This document shows positions 25,545 to 33,946 of a stretch of 64,000 bases of DNA, in pieces. Positions within the stretch are counted from its first letter, which is position 1; each line of letters starts with the position of its first letter. The translations under genes were made by a program, and so were the position numbers. Source of the stretch: Alphaproteobacteria bacterium (GTDB taxonomy: Bacteria; Pseudomonadota; Alphaproteobacteria; UBA8366; GCA-2717185); contig WLWY01000002.1 in assembly GCA_012103325.1 (NCBI GenBank), positions 62,001-126,000 on the forward strand, in the 5' to 3' direction. Under the pieces are notes generated by a model. The model did no database searches, was not told where the DNA came from, and was given only the letters and a program-made list of their open reading frames with translations.

Positions 25545-26690
25545 TCAAATACTCAGGTCTTTTAGATTGTAATCCCTCAGGGTTGCCTTCGCCGCCGCGT
25601 CCCATTTGCACCGTTCGCCGCTCTCTGCAAATGGCGCGTAATCGAACGGTGTTTCCTTCGGAAAGCGCTGGCGGCGGGCGTCGATGGCATAGCCGATGAG
25701 GCGCGAGCGTTCGCGGATGCGGGCATCGTCGTAGATACCCGGCGCGTTGTGAATACCGCCACCGGATACGCCAAGTATGGATTCTCGGCGATGAAACCCG
25801 AAATTGACAGTGACGCGCCAGTCCTTGCTCGTATTCGCAAACGAGCCATGCAAGGCCTGCCGGTTGGTAATCGCAACATCCCCTGGCGCGCAAATAAGAG
25901 GGACCGCATCGGGCAACCGTTCCGATCCGGCTTCCCGGGCCATCGCTTTGATGTCGACCCTGCCGCGTTTATGCGAGCCAGGCACGATCCACAATCCGTT
26001 CGCTGGCGTGCAGCCATAGAGCTGCGCCATGAAGTTGAATCCATGGATGCCCTGGTCCCAGTTCGGGCTGTCCCAGTGGGTAACCCCGTCCTGATGCCAG
26101 GCAACCGACGCACCGCGGCCGGGTTCCTTGATGAACAGCGCTTCATTAAACGGCGTGAAGTCCGGCCCATTAACCGCGGCGGCTACGGCGAGCAGGTGCG
26201 GATGGCCGTAAACCCGCAGGCAGGCCTCGGAGAATTGTAGCGAGCCGAGGATCAGATAGACGACCTCCTCTGGAGCGTCCGCGGCCGGCGTGGGCTCGGT
26301 CATCTTTACGGGGTGGCGGCCATTGGCGAGGTCGGTGCCACCGAACGGATCGGCCAGAGGCTTCGACCAGAACAGGGTTGGCGCCGCGCAGTCGGCGCCT
26401 AGCGCCGGACGGCCTTTAGCGTCGACAGTTGCGCCTTTCTCTGCCGGCAGACGGTCGAGAATATTCTTCAGATCGGCCTCGATGTCGGCGAGTTCGTCCG
26501 CGCCGAGAACGCCTTCGAAGACGTAAAAGCCGCAGCGCCAATACGCTTCCAGGATATCGGGATGTATCGAGCCCGCGGCGTTGAAGCGGACCGGCCCTCG
26601 GTTGTCGAGTTCGGTGGCCCGCCGTGCACCATCGCGGAAATAGTCCTGCATCAAGGCCTCATCGGGGCCATATCCTGTTGCCGCAGCCAT
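25545..26690 (-). CDS. Phytanoyl-CoA dioxygenase (PhyH)-family protein
   Basis: A 381-residue PhyH-type Fe(II)/2OG oxygenase with FNEALFIKEPGRGASVAWHQDGVTHW (the HxD ligands), then YGCTPANGLWIVPGSHKRG and a distal region LICAPGDVAITNRQALHGSFANTSKDWRVTVNFGFHRR that supplies the second His and the 2OG-binding Arg. This family hydroxylates fatty acyl-CoAs, ectoine, halogenated or other small molecules, so the substrate is open. GGAAGG lies 10 bp before the ATG. It is monocistronic, divergent from the tandem PAS-GGDEF-EAL-like genes. Confidence 0.9.
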   Translation of the reverse strand: MAAATGYGPDEALMQDYFRDGARRATELDNRGPVRFNAAGSIHPDILEAYWRCGFYVFEGVLGADELADIEADLKNILDRLPAEKGATVDAKGRPALGADCAAPTLFWSKPLADPFGGTDLANGRHPVKMTEPTPAADAPEEVVYLILGSLQFSEACLRVYGHPHLLAVAAAVNGPDFTPFNEALFIKEPGRGASVAWHQDGVTHWDSPNWDQGIHGFNFMAQLYGCTPANGLWIVPGSHKRGRVDIKAMAREAGSERLPDAVPLICAPGDVAITNRQALHGSFANTSKDWRVTVNFGFHRRESILGVSGGGIHNAPGIYDDARIRERSRLIGYAIDARRQRFPKETPFDYAPFAESGERCKWDAAAKATLRDYNLKDLSI

Positions 26691-26729
26691 AATTACTACC
26701 TTCCAGTGATGCGAGCACGCGAACCAACA

Positions 26730-26748
26730 AACGCCGAAGACCGGCGTT
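26730..26748. other. 7-bp inverted repeat between PhyH and the tandem pair
   Basis: AACGCCG, a 5-base loop (AAGAC) and CGGCGTT form a hairpin about 40 bp upstream of the PhyH start. It could be an operator or a 5' leader hairpin of the PhyH transcript; no regulator can be tied to it. Confidence 0.3.
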
Positions 26749-26869
26749 GAGACTGGGACACCATCCGCAATGGTAACACAATATTAACCAGGTTGGCAGA
26801 AGTTGGACAACCAGTGCGGGCAAGCAGGGGCTGACCCGCTCGGTGCGATGGATTAACGGAATTTTTTGT

Positions 26870-28387
26870 ATGGCGAATGCATTTTCGGTTTTGACAGACC
26901 GTGAGGGCCGCATCTCAACTTCGTCGGAGGATGCGGAAAATATCGTCGGCCGGTCTGACGGTGAAATTCAGGCAATGCCCCTGTTTGAGCTTTTCGAGAA
27001 CGGTGACAAGGATACCGTCGCGGCCGCCTTGAAATCCGCATCGCGTACCGCGCAAACGGTTCTCTCCGGGCTGCACCTTCAGATTGGTGTAGATACCGCG
27101 CGCCGGTTCGATATCTCAATCGATCCCGCGGGGCCTGACAGATTCTGGGTTCACTTCGCACCGTCGGCAGGCGAGGAAGTTTCGGATGGCCCCGTGGCGA
27201 AGGAAGCCTTTCTTGCGTCGATCGCGAACCGCCTTGGCCTGCCAGACAGTCTGGCCATGCGTATGCTGATGTTCGATTTCGATGGATTAGAGAATGGTGA
27301 ACTGAATGCCCGTCTTGGGGACGAAGCGGTAGCTGGTGTCCGGTCAAGTATCGAGGAGGCACTGACAGAAGCTGCTGTCGATGGCCAAATCGGCCGGTTG
27401 GGTGCGAGCAGTTACGGCGTTCTCGGTGCCGAGGATCAGGGCAAAGACGACATTGTGGCATCGGTCGTTGTTGCGACGAGCAGGTTTGGCGTTACCGAAG
27501 ATGAGCTCGGCGTCCACGCCGAGAGCGTGGCGCTGGATGCGGAAGACAGCGATCCCGGGACACTTCGGGGGCTGCTGTCCCACGCGTGCCACAAGTTCTA
27601 TCAGGCTGTCCGCAACGGTGCCGCGTTCGGTGCTGACCGTCTCAGCGAAATTTCGGTCGAAATTGAACAGGCAGTTTTGCTCGTCGAAACCGCTTTAGAA
27701 CGCGGCGACGTGTCGGTGACTACGCGCCGTGTTCATCGGCTGTCATCGGGCGATGTGAGTCTTTGCCTTGCACAGGGTGCGTTGGTCTTTGGCGATGAAA
27801 GAGTGGCGGTAGACCGACTGCTTGTCTTGGATGACCATCCGGACCTTTGCAGCCGTCATGACCGCGCGATTGTTGTGGCTGCGGTTGCATCTCTGGTCGA
27901 GGAGACGTCCAAAGTTCCTGTAATTGTCGATATCGGATTGCCGACTTTGGAATCGGGGGATGCCGCTCGTATGGCGGCCGAGTTGGCAGCAGAGGGCCAC
28001 ATGATCGGCTTTCGGCCGCAGGGGTTTGATATGGCGTCTGGGTGCACGAGCGCGGTGCGCCAAGTCTATAGTCTTTTAAAAGAAGGCACACCGGTATGGC
28101 TGGCCAATTTTTCAGCGGCCATAGCGAAGACGCGGCGGCTGCAAGGCGCGTACGTCGAGATCTCTGCGACTTTTCTCCGAGATATCAGCAAACAGCCGGA
28201 TAGGAACACGCTCATGTCGCGTCTCCTTAAAGTTTGGAACGATGTGGAAGTTCGCCTGGTCGCGGTAAACGTGGACTCCAAAAACTTGGCGACCTTTGCC
28301 AATAAGCTGGGCATCGCTTACGGCATCGGTATCGCGGCAGATCCGTCTGCCGACGCGCCTCAATCTACCAAAGACATCGTTACCTGA
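26870..28387 (+). CDS. Degenerate PAS-GGDEF-EAL-like protein, copy 1 of a tandem pair
   Basis: The 505-residue product has no family I could name at first sight, but the layout can be read. Residues 3-105 look like a PAS domain (VLTDREGRISTSSEDAENIVG; PLFELFENGD). Residues about 125-255 follow a GGDEF fold (MLMFDFDGL, then IGRLGASSYGVL), with GGDEF replaced by GASSY at 178-182. Residues about 272-490 follow an EAL fold (ALERGDVSV...LSSGDVSLCLAQG), with EAL replaced by CLA at 299-301 and the end (VRLVAVNVDSKNLATFANKLGIAYG) mirroring the last EAL helix and strand. Both catalytic motifs are lost, so it is probably a non-enzymatic sensor or regulator (inference). No transmembrane segment. ATG 26870 fits the second copy; an in-frame start at 26843 exists. 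Confidence 0.72.
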   Translation: MANAFSVLTDREGRISTSSEDAENIVGRSDGEIQAMPLFELFENGDKDTVAAALKSASRTAQTVLSGLHLQIGVDTARRFDISIDPAGPDRFWVHFAPSAGEEVSDGPVAKEAFLASIANRLGLPDSLAMRMLMFDFDGLENGELNARLGDEAVAGVRSSIEEALTEAAVDGQIGRLGASSYGVLGAEDQGKDDIVASVVVATSRFGVTEDELGVHAESVALDAEDSDPGTLRGLLSHACHKFYQAVRNGAAFGADRLSEISVEIEQAVLLVETALERGDVSVTTRRVHRLSSGDVSLCLAQGALVFGDERVAVDRLLVLDDHPDLCSRHDRAIVVAAVASLVEETSKVPVIVDIGLPTLESGDAARMAAELAAEGHMIGFRPQGFDMASGCTSAVRQVYSLLKEGTPVWLANFSAAIAKTRRLQGAYVEISATFLRDISKQPDRNTLMSRLLKVWNDVEVRLVAVNVDSKNLATFANKLGIAYGIGIAADPSADAPQSTKDIVT

Positions 28388-28531
28388 CAGCAATGATATT
28401 CTTCTGCGCCTTTTTCGTTCCCTCAAGCTGTCGCGGGTAGGCTTCGCGCAGCTGGTGTTAACTCTCGTTAAAGGAGAATTAAGAAGAATAAGTGCATATG
28501 TGTGGCGTTGTGTGAGTCCCGGTGAGGAAAT

Positions 28532-30031
28532 ATGGCAGAACAATTTTCAGTTCTGACGGATCTTGAAGGCTGTTTATCGACGGTGTCTGATGATGCCCGC
28601 ACGATCATTGGACGATCTGAAGAGGACATCTGCGCCAAGCCGCTGTTCGATCTATTCGCCGATGAGGACGCCACTATCGTCGCCGACGCGCTGAAGTCTG
28701 CATCGAATGCAAATTGCAGCGAACTTACGGATATTAGATTGCATATCGACGAGGTGTACCAGCCTCGGTTTGACATCACGATTGAACCTGGCGGGACAGA
28801 CAAGTTCTATCTCTTTTTTACGCTAGCAGCCGGAGAGGTTGCGGCTGCTAAAGCCAATTCGAAAGAACAGTTCCTTGCAACAGCGGCTGACCGGTGCGGT
28901 TTGGCGGACATATCAGTCGACCGAATGGTCATGCTTGACTTCGACGGTTTGCGGGCGCCAGAGTTGGCAGCGAAGCTCGGCGAGGATGGTGCGCGCAAAG
29001 TTCGAGCGGCGATTGAACGAGCCCTTGCGACCACGGCAATCGACGGGCAGATAGGCCAGCTGGGTGAAGCGAGCTATGGGGTGCTGCGCGCTGCGGATTC
29101 TGGGATGGACGAGATTGTGGCTGCTGCTGTCGCGGCAGCGGATGCGCTTGGAGTTAGCGAAAGCGACCTAGGCATCCGGCTGGAGAGCGTCAAGCTGGAT
29201 GGCACCGAGACAGATCCCGATACGTTGAACAGGCAGCTGTCCCATGTCTGCAACAAGTTCCAACAGGTAGTTCGTAGCGATGGGACGTTTGGTCTCGATG
29301 AGCTCAATAAGGTTGAAGCCGATATCGATGAAGCCGTTAAATCAGTAGAATTCGCGTTGGAGCGCGGCAACGTTACCGTTACGGCGCGCAACGTGTGGGG
29401 GCTTCAGTCAGGTGATGTATCCTTTCAACTGGTGCAAGGTGCGCTCATCATCGATGAAGAAAGCGTGCCAGCGGACAGGCTGCTCGTTTTGGCGGATCAC
29501 CCTCAGCTTTGCGCTCGTTACGATCGCGCTGTCGTCGAAGCGGCGGTCGAGACGCTATCGGGTGCGACTGTCGTCATCGATATCGGACTGCCGACACTTG
29601 AGTCCGGTGAGGCTGCGCGCATTGGCGCAGAACATTCCTTGGCGGGGCGATTTATTGGATTCCGGCCGCTCGAGATGGACATTACCAACAAAAGATCGCT
29701 GGCCGTGCGCGAATTGGACCAACTGTTGAAGGCCGGTATTGTTGTCTGGCTAGCTGACTTCTCGACCGCAATTCCGAGAACACGGCAGTTGAGAGGCGCC
29801 TATGTCGAAGTCGCGGCAACCTTTCTACGGGAAATTAGCGCACGACCCGACAACGACACATTGCTGTCCAGCCTGCTTGATGTTTGGCATGAAGTGGAAG
29901 TTAGTCTTGTTGCAGTAAACCTTGATACCAAAGACCTTGCGTCACTCGCGAACAAACTCGGTATCGCCTACGGTGTTGGTCTTGCCGCCGACCCGACGGC
30001 GGATGTTCCGTCCGGGACCGGCTCAACGTAG
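28532..30031 (+). CDS. Degenerate PAS-GGDEF-EAL-like protein, copy 2 of a tandem pair
   Basis: A 499-residue paralogue of the preceding gene, collinear without large gaps and about half identical by eye. The same three regions are seen: PAS-like 3-105 (FSVLTDLEGCLSTVSDDARTIIG), GGDEF-like with GEASY at 178-182, and EAL-like with QLV at 299-301. Shared blocks between the copies include DIGLPTLESG and ANKLGIAYG. The independent loss pattern (GASSY/GEASY, CLA/QLV) means that neither should make or break c-di-GMP. GTGAGGAAAT precedes the ATG. The 144-bp gap has no strong terminator, so both may share a promoter. The gene converges with the DUF4198 gene, 9 bp before its first base. Confidence 0.72.
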   Translation: MAEQFSVLTDLEGCLSTVSDDARTIIGRSEEDICAKPLFDLFADEDATIVADALKSASNANCSELTDIRLHIDEVYQPRFDITIEPGGTDKFYLFFTLAAGEVAAAKANSKEQFLATAADRCGLADISVDRMVMLDFDGLRAPELAAKLGEDGARKVRAAIERALATTAIDGQIGQLGEASYGVLRAADSGMDEIVAAAVAAADALGVSESDLGIRLESVKLDGTETDPDTLNRQLSHVCNKFQQVVRSDGTFGLDELNKVEADIDEAVKSVEFALERGNVTVTARNVWGLQSGDVSFQLVQGALIIDEESVPADRLLVLADHPQLCARYDRAVVEAAVETLSGATVVIDIGLPTLESGEAARIGAEHSLAGRFIGFRPLEMDITNKRSLAVRELDQLLKAGIVVWLADFSTAIPRTRQLRGAYVEVAATFLREISARPDNDTLLSSLLDVWHEVEVSLVAVNLDTKDLASLANKLGIAYGVGLAADPTADVPSGTGST

Positions 30032-30844
30032 CGCGAAGGTGAGGGATGCCCAGAGGCTCGTCCAGTCGGATTTTTCTCCGGCTGCGGGTTCGAACATGTG
30101 TACGGCGTTGAGCAGATAAGCGCCGGGCGCGGGAAGGGCGATGGTGCTGCGACCGTCGGCGTCGGTTACCGTCTTCACCGGGTTCTTCGGATCTTTTTGA
30201 CTGAAGGTAATGATCGCGATACCTGAAATTGGTTTGCCCCTATAGAGCAGCTGCACTGGCAAGGACGCGCCTGGCTTGAGGGTGTATGGGTTTTGCTCGG
30301 CGATAAGTTCAAGCGGGAGGTCAAGTGCCCGGTCGTTCCCGCTTGCGGAACCGACGCCGAGCAGCATCTTTGCGTTGCGCGCATAGAGCTCGCGGATCTT
30401 TTTGTTCGACTTGCCGAGTTCGCGGTGGCGTCGGGCGATATGATCCAGCCCTACTTTCTGGACATATTTTTCAAACTTTTCGAGATTGTCGTAAACTTGC
30501 GGTTCCGGCGTTCCGAAATATCCGAAGACCTTGAGACCCGAGTCGCTGAAGCTTGTCTGGATTGCCGGCAGGTCACCATCGAAACCGCTAACCTTCCGCT
30601 CGCGCGTGCCGTCGGCAACGACATAGCGCTGATGCCATTCGCCGACATAGGGCAAGCCGTCACCTTTGAAATACTGGCCATAGCTATGGCTAATTGAGAC
30701 CTTGGCGCCGGGCACGGGTGTGTAACTGTCGGGTTCCAGCCAAAACTCATGGGCATTGGCGGAGACGGCAAAGGTAAAGAGCAGTAGTGCAAATACGGAT
30801 GTCGTGAATTTACGCAAATGCCGTATGCGGATATAGATGTTCAT
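30023..30844 (-). CDS. DUF4198 exported protein (cobalt/nickel-uptake type)
   Basis: The 273-residue product has a signal peptide (VFALLLFTFAVSANA) followed at once by HEFWLEPDSYTPVPGAKVSISHSYGQYFKG, the DUF4198 opening. The C-terminal half looks like a beta-sandwich (LPVQLLYRGKPISGIAIITF, TDADGRSTIALPAPGAYLLNA). Family members are periplasmic and often sit with nickel or cobalt transporters; the His right after the cleavage site is a plausible metal ligand. I chose ATG 30844 because the signal peptide starts there. The first bases overlap the end of the second PAS-GGDEF-EAL-like gene (convergent, 9 bp). It is divergent from the HupE-type gene, sharing a 67-bp control region. Confidence 0.8.
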   Translation of the reverse strand: MNIYIRIRHLRKFTTSVFALLLFTFAVSANAHEFWLEPDSYTPVPGAKVSISHSYGQYFKGDGLPYVGEWHQRYVVADGTRERKVSGFDGDLPAIQTSFSDSGLKVFGYFGTPEPQVYDNLEKFEKYVQKVGLDHIARRHRELGKSNKKIRELYARNAKMLLGVGSASGNDRALDLPLELIAEQNPYTLKPGASLPVQLLYRGKPISGIAIITFSQKDPKNPVKTVTDADGRSTIALPAPGAYLLNAVHMFEPAAGEKSDWTSLWASLTFALR

Positions 30845-30911
30845 ACGAACCCCTAAAATCGCGTGTCTGGGCGGCACGATATTCCTGTCGGGGCAACGGG
30901 TAAACGAAATC

Positions 30912-32045
30912 ATGCTTTCACGTTTGGTCGCGCTGTTGGTGCTTTGCGCCACATTGGTGTTTCTGATGGATACCGCCGCGGCGCATAAAGTGTTTCCGGC
31001 GACCGCGACTGTTACGTTCGACGACGCTGGTGTGTATCGTATCGAGATCAAAACGAATGTCGAGGCGCTCATCGCTGGTATCGGTCCGATACACGAAGAC
31101 ACCGATGCTTCGCCTTTGGCCGCGCGTTACAACGAACTGCGCGCGCTGTCGCCTGAAGACTTGCAGAGACGGTTTGATGATTTTTCCGCACGATGGCTGA
31201 AGGGCGTTCGGGTTGCGTTCGATGACAAGCGAGCCACGCCTCAGGTCGAGGGGCTGACGGTTCCGGAAACCGGCGACCTCGGCCGGGCGCGTGTCTCTGT
31301 CATCAAGCTCACGGGGCAGGTTCCGTCGGGCGCGCAAACCTTTGCCTGGGCGTATGACAAGGCATTCGGCTCGAGCATCCTGCGGCTGATCCACGCCTCG
31401 AGCGGCGAGATGACGACGGCGTGGCTCAAGGACGGCAAGCCGAGCGACGCCATCCCGCTCGCCAATATGATCCCGAAGACCGTGTTCGAGACTGCCGTCG
31501 AGTATACGGTCCTCGGTTATACGCACATTCTGCCGCTTGGACTCGATCACATCCTCTTTGTTCTAGGCCTCTATTTGCTTAGCGCGCGGATGCGCCCGCT
31601 GCTTGTACAGGTGACGTCGTTTACGGTCGCGCATACCGTCACGCTGGCGCTCGGACTATACGGTGTCGTGCAGATATCGCCGACGATAGTCGAGCCGCTG
31701 ATCGCCCTGTCGATCGTCTATGTTGCGGTCGAAAATATCCTGACCCCGAAACTAACCGTCTGGCGTCCCTTCGTCGTTTTTGGGTTCGGTCTGTTGCACG
31801 GTCTCGGTTTCGCGGGAGTGCTGCAGGAGATCGGCCTGCCGCGCGACGACTTTCTTACAGGACTGATTTCCTTCAATGTCGGCGTCGAGTTCGGCCAGCT
31901 TTCCGTCATCGCGATTGCCTGGTTCGCGACGGGCCTCTGGTTCAGCGCCAGGCCCTGGTACCGCACCCGGGTCGTTTATCCGGGCTCCGCTGCGATTGCC
32001 CTGGTCGGCCTCTATTGGACCGTTGAGCGCGTGTTTCTCGCGTAA
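30912..32045 (+). CDS. HupE/UreJ_2-family membrane protein
   Basis: A 377-residue protein with a signal peptide (LVALLVLCATLVFLMDTAAA), a periplasmic domain to about 190, and a C-terminal block of six transmembrane segments with the family marks LGLDHILFVLGLYLL, FTVAHTVTLALGLYG and FGLLHGLGFAGVLQEIG. The His residues inside the helices are typical of HupE/UreJ nickel permease relatives. Together with DUF4198 across a short divergent region it suggests a transition-metal uptake pair. No hydrogenase or urease is in the window, so the metal and user are unknown. The start is ATG 30912; an ATG at 30837 would put extra residues before the signal. Confidence 0.82.
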   Translation: MLSRLVALLVLCATLVFLMDTAAAHKVFPATATVTFDDAGVYRIEIKTNVEALIAGIGPIHEDTDASPLAARYNELRALSPEDLQRRFDDFSARWLKGVRVAFDDKRATPQVEGLTVPETGDLGRARVSVIKLTGQVPSGAQTFAWAYDKAFGSSILRLIHASSGEMTTAWLKDGKPSDAIPLANMIPKTVFETAVEYTVLGYTHILPLGLDHILFVLGLYLLSARMRPLLVQVTSFTVAHTVTLALGLYGVVQISPTIVEPLIALSIVYVAVENILTPKLTVWRPFVVFGFGLLHGLGFAGVLQEIGLPRDDFLTGLISFNVGVEFGQLSVIAIAWFATGLWFSARPWYRTRVVYPGSAAIALVGLYWTVERVFLA

Positions 32046-32070
32046 GCGGTCGGAAGTCGATCATTCCCGT

Positions 32071-32649
32071 TCACTCGGCGGGTTGGACATTGTGTAGATG
32101 GTCAATCCATTGCTCCGGCAAACCATGATCTCTGGCCCCGTCGCGCAGGAGCGTGATGTAGCGCAGCGAGGGTCTGCCATCCTCATCGTTGCCGTCGGCC
32201 ATATAGCCGATTGCGGTCAATCGGTTTCCTTGTTGGTCGTGTGCCGGCAATTCAACTGGCTGATAGCGTGGTCCAGGTACGCCTTCGGTCACATTGAGAC
32301 GGACCAGTTCGCGCAATGTGATGCGATATAGTACGCCCCATACTTCGGCTTCAGGATCGGTGCTGATGTTGGCCGGCGCCGCCTTTCCCTTGGGACGACC
32401 ATCGAGGTTGAAGCGTAAGCGATAGCCAGGAACGCGCCCTGTGCGCCACTCCGCCGGCCGCATGCCGCGCCGCTCGCGAAAGGCGCTGGCGTGCATGTTG
32501 GCGCCGTAGGCGAAATACCAAACGCTGTCGCTTGGCTGTCCGTCGAGCCGCAACCCCCAACTGCGATACCACAATTGCGTCAACGGCCAAACTTGCACGG
32601 CGGCGCGCACCCAAAGGCGTCTGACGAGGCGAGGCGCTCGAAAGCGCAT
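32071..32649 (-). CDS. Gamma-glutamylcyclotransferase-like (GGCT/AIG2) protein
   Basis: A 192-residue protein with the GGCT hallmark VWYFAYGANMHASAF at about residue 44 and EVWGVLYRITLRELVRLNVTEGVP, whose Glu corresponds to the usual catalytic acid region. The fold opens gamma-glutamyl amines or amino acids to 5-oxoproline plus free amine. The N-terminal 40 residues are rich in Arg and Trp and are not part of the core fold. The start could be 32649 or GTG 32673. It converges with the HupE-type gene and stands apart from other genes of glutathione metabolism here. Confidence 0.75.
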   Translation of the reverse strand: MRFRAPRLVRRLWVRAAVQVWPLTQLWYRSWGLRLDGQPSDSVWYFAYGANMHASAFRERRGMRPAEWRTGRVPGYRLRFNLDGRPKGKAAPANISTDPEAEVWGVLYRITLRELVRLNVTEGVPGPRYQPVELPAHDQQGNRLTAIGYMADGNDEDGRPSLRYITLLRDGARDHGLPEQWIDHLHNVQPAE

Positions 32650-32824
32650 TAGTCCATATCCCTGCGGTCGCACCGCCGTGCATCTCGCGAAAAGTTTTTC
32701 ATGGAATTGAGATAGTCGATTGTTGCGCAGTTAGAAAGGCAGGGGTGTGCCGTTTCAATGCTATCCTCGGCGGTGCAGATTTCCTATTTTTCCGGCGACG
32801 AGCAGTTCCTTTCGGGAGTATCCA

Positions 32825-33937
32825 ATGAAAAGTAAAATGTGCGACATCTTCGGTATCGAGTTGCCGATCTTCGCTTTTTCTCATTGCCGCGACGTTGTGG
32901 TCGAGGTTTCCAAGGCCGGCGGCATGGGTGTTCTGGGCATGGCCCGGATGAGTCCGGATCAGGTCGAGGCGGACCTCAACTGGATCGATGAGCATATCGA
33001 AGGCAAGCCTTACGGTATCGACGTGCTGATGCCGCAGCGCATTGATGATATTAGCGACATGAAATACGATCCGGATCAGCTCCTGCCCAAGGAACATATT
33101 GACTTCGTGCGCCACATGTTGGACGAGGCGGGTATACCGGAACTGCCTGAATCTGAGGCGGCGGCGCTGAAGCGGGAAATTGTAAAGGGGATGAATTTCA
33201 CGCCGCGTGAAAGCCTGGAGATGATCGAGGTTTGTATGCAGCATCCGATCAAGTTGATCGTAAACGCGTTGGGCTCGCCGCCCCGGGATCTTGTCGAACG
33301 CGCTCACGCTCAGGGCATTAAGGTCGGCGCGCTCGCCGGCAAGCCGCGCCACGCGATCAAGCACCGCGATGTCGGCTGCGATTTCGTCGTCGCCGTCGGG
33401 ACGGAGGCTGGTGGCCATACCGGTGACGTCTCCTCCATGGTGCTGTGGCCCAGCATAGTCGATGCAGTTGCACCCATGCCGGTGCTGGGCGCGGGCGGTG
33501 TTGGCCGGGGGCGACAGCTTGCCGCGGCACTTGTACTGGGCTGTGAAGGTGTCTGGGCCGGATCGCTTTGGCTCAAGACGGCGCAAAGCGAGGTAACGCC
33601 GGAAATTAAAGAGAAGATGTTCGAGGCCGAGGCGAGCGACGCCATCCTGACGACGACGGTGACGGGCAAACCTTGCCGCACCCTGAACAACGCGTTCTCG
33701 CGTGCCTATGAAGCGCCGGACGCACCGAAAACCTTGCCGGCACCGGCGCAGAATTACCTGTGGTGGCAGGAAGGCCGAACCCGGGTTGAACGCGTTCGTG
33801 CCAAGGATTTTCTGACCTATCCGGTCGGCCAGGTCGTCGGCGATATGCAGGAAGAGATCTCGGTCAAGGAAACGATCTACGAACTGCTCAACGAGATGCT
33901 CGACTCGAAGGAACGGCTGGACGATATGCTTGGCTAG
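32825..33937 (+). CDS. Nitronate monooxygenase / FabK-like FMN enzyme
   Basis: A 370-residue TIM-barrel flavoprotein: CDIFGIELPIFAFSHCRDVVVEVSKAGGMGVLG at the N-terminus, DFVVAVGTEAGGHTGD (FMN phosphate and His catalytic loop) and PVLGAGGVGRGRQLAAALVLGCEGVWAGSLW. Nitronate monooxygenases oxidise alkyl nitronates; FabK relatives reduce enoyl thioesters. The HTG signature favours the NMO branch. It is longer than classic NMO because of an insert around residues 70-120 and a C-terminal extension. ATG 32825 has CGGGAGTATCC ahead. It converges with the unknown protein at 33947-35257. Confidence 0.85.
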   Translation: MKSKMCDIFGIELPIFAFSHCRDVVVEVSKAGGMGVLGMARMSPDQVEADLNWIDEHIEGKPYGIDVLMPQRIDDISDMKYDPDQLLPKEHIDFVRHMLDEAGIPELPESEAAALKREIVKGMNFTPRESLEMIEVCMQHPIKLIVNALGSPPRDLVERAHAQGIKVGALAGKPRHAIKHRDVGCDFVVAVGTEAGGHTGDVSSMVLWPSIVDAVAPMPVLGAGGVGRGRQLAAALVLGCEGVWAGSLWLKTAQSEVTPEIKEKMFEAEASDAILTTTVTGKPCRTLNNAFSRAYEAPDAPKTLPAPAQNYLWWQEGRTRVERVRAKDFLTYPVGQVVGDMQEEISVKETIYELLNEMLDSKERLDDMLG

Positions 33938-33946
33938 GAGGCTGCC

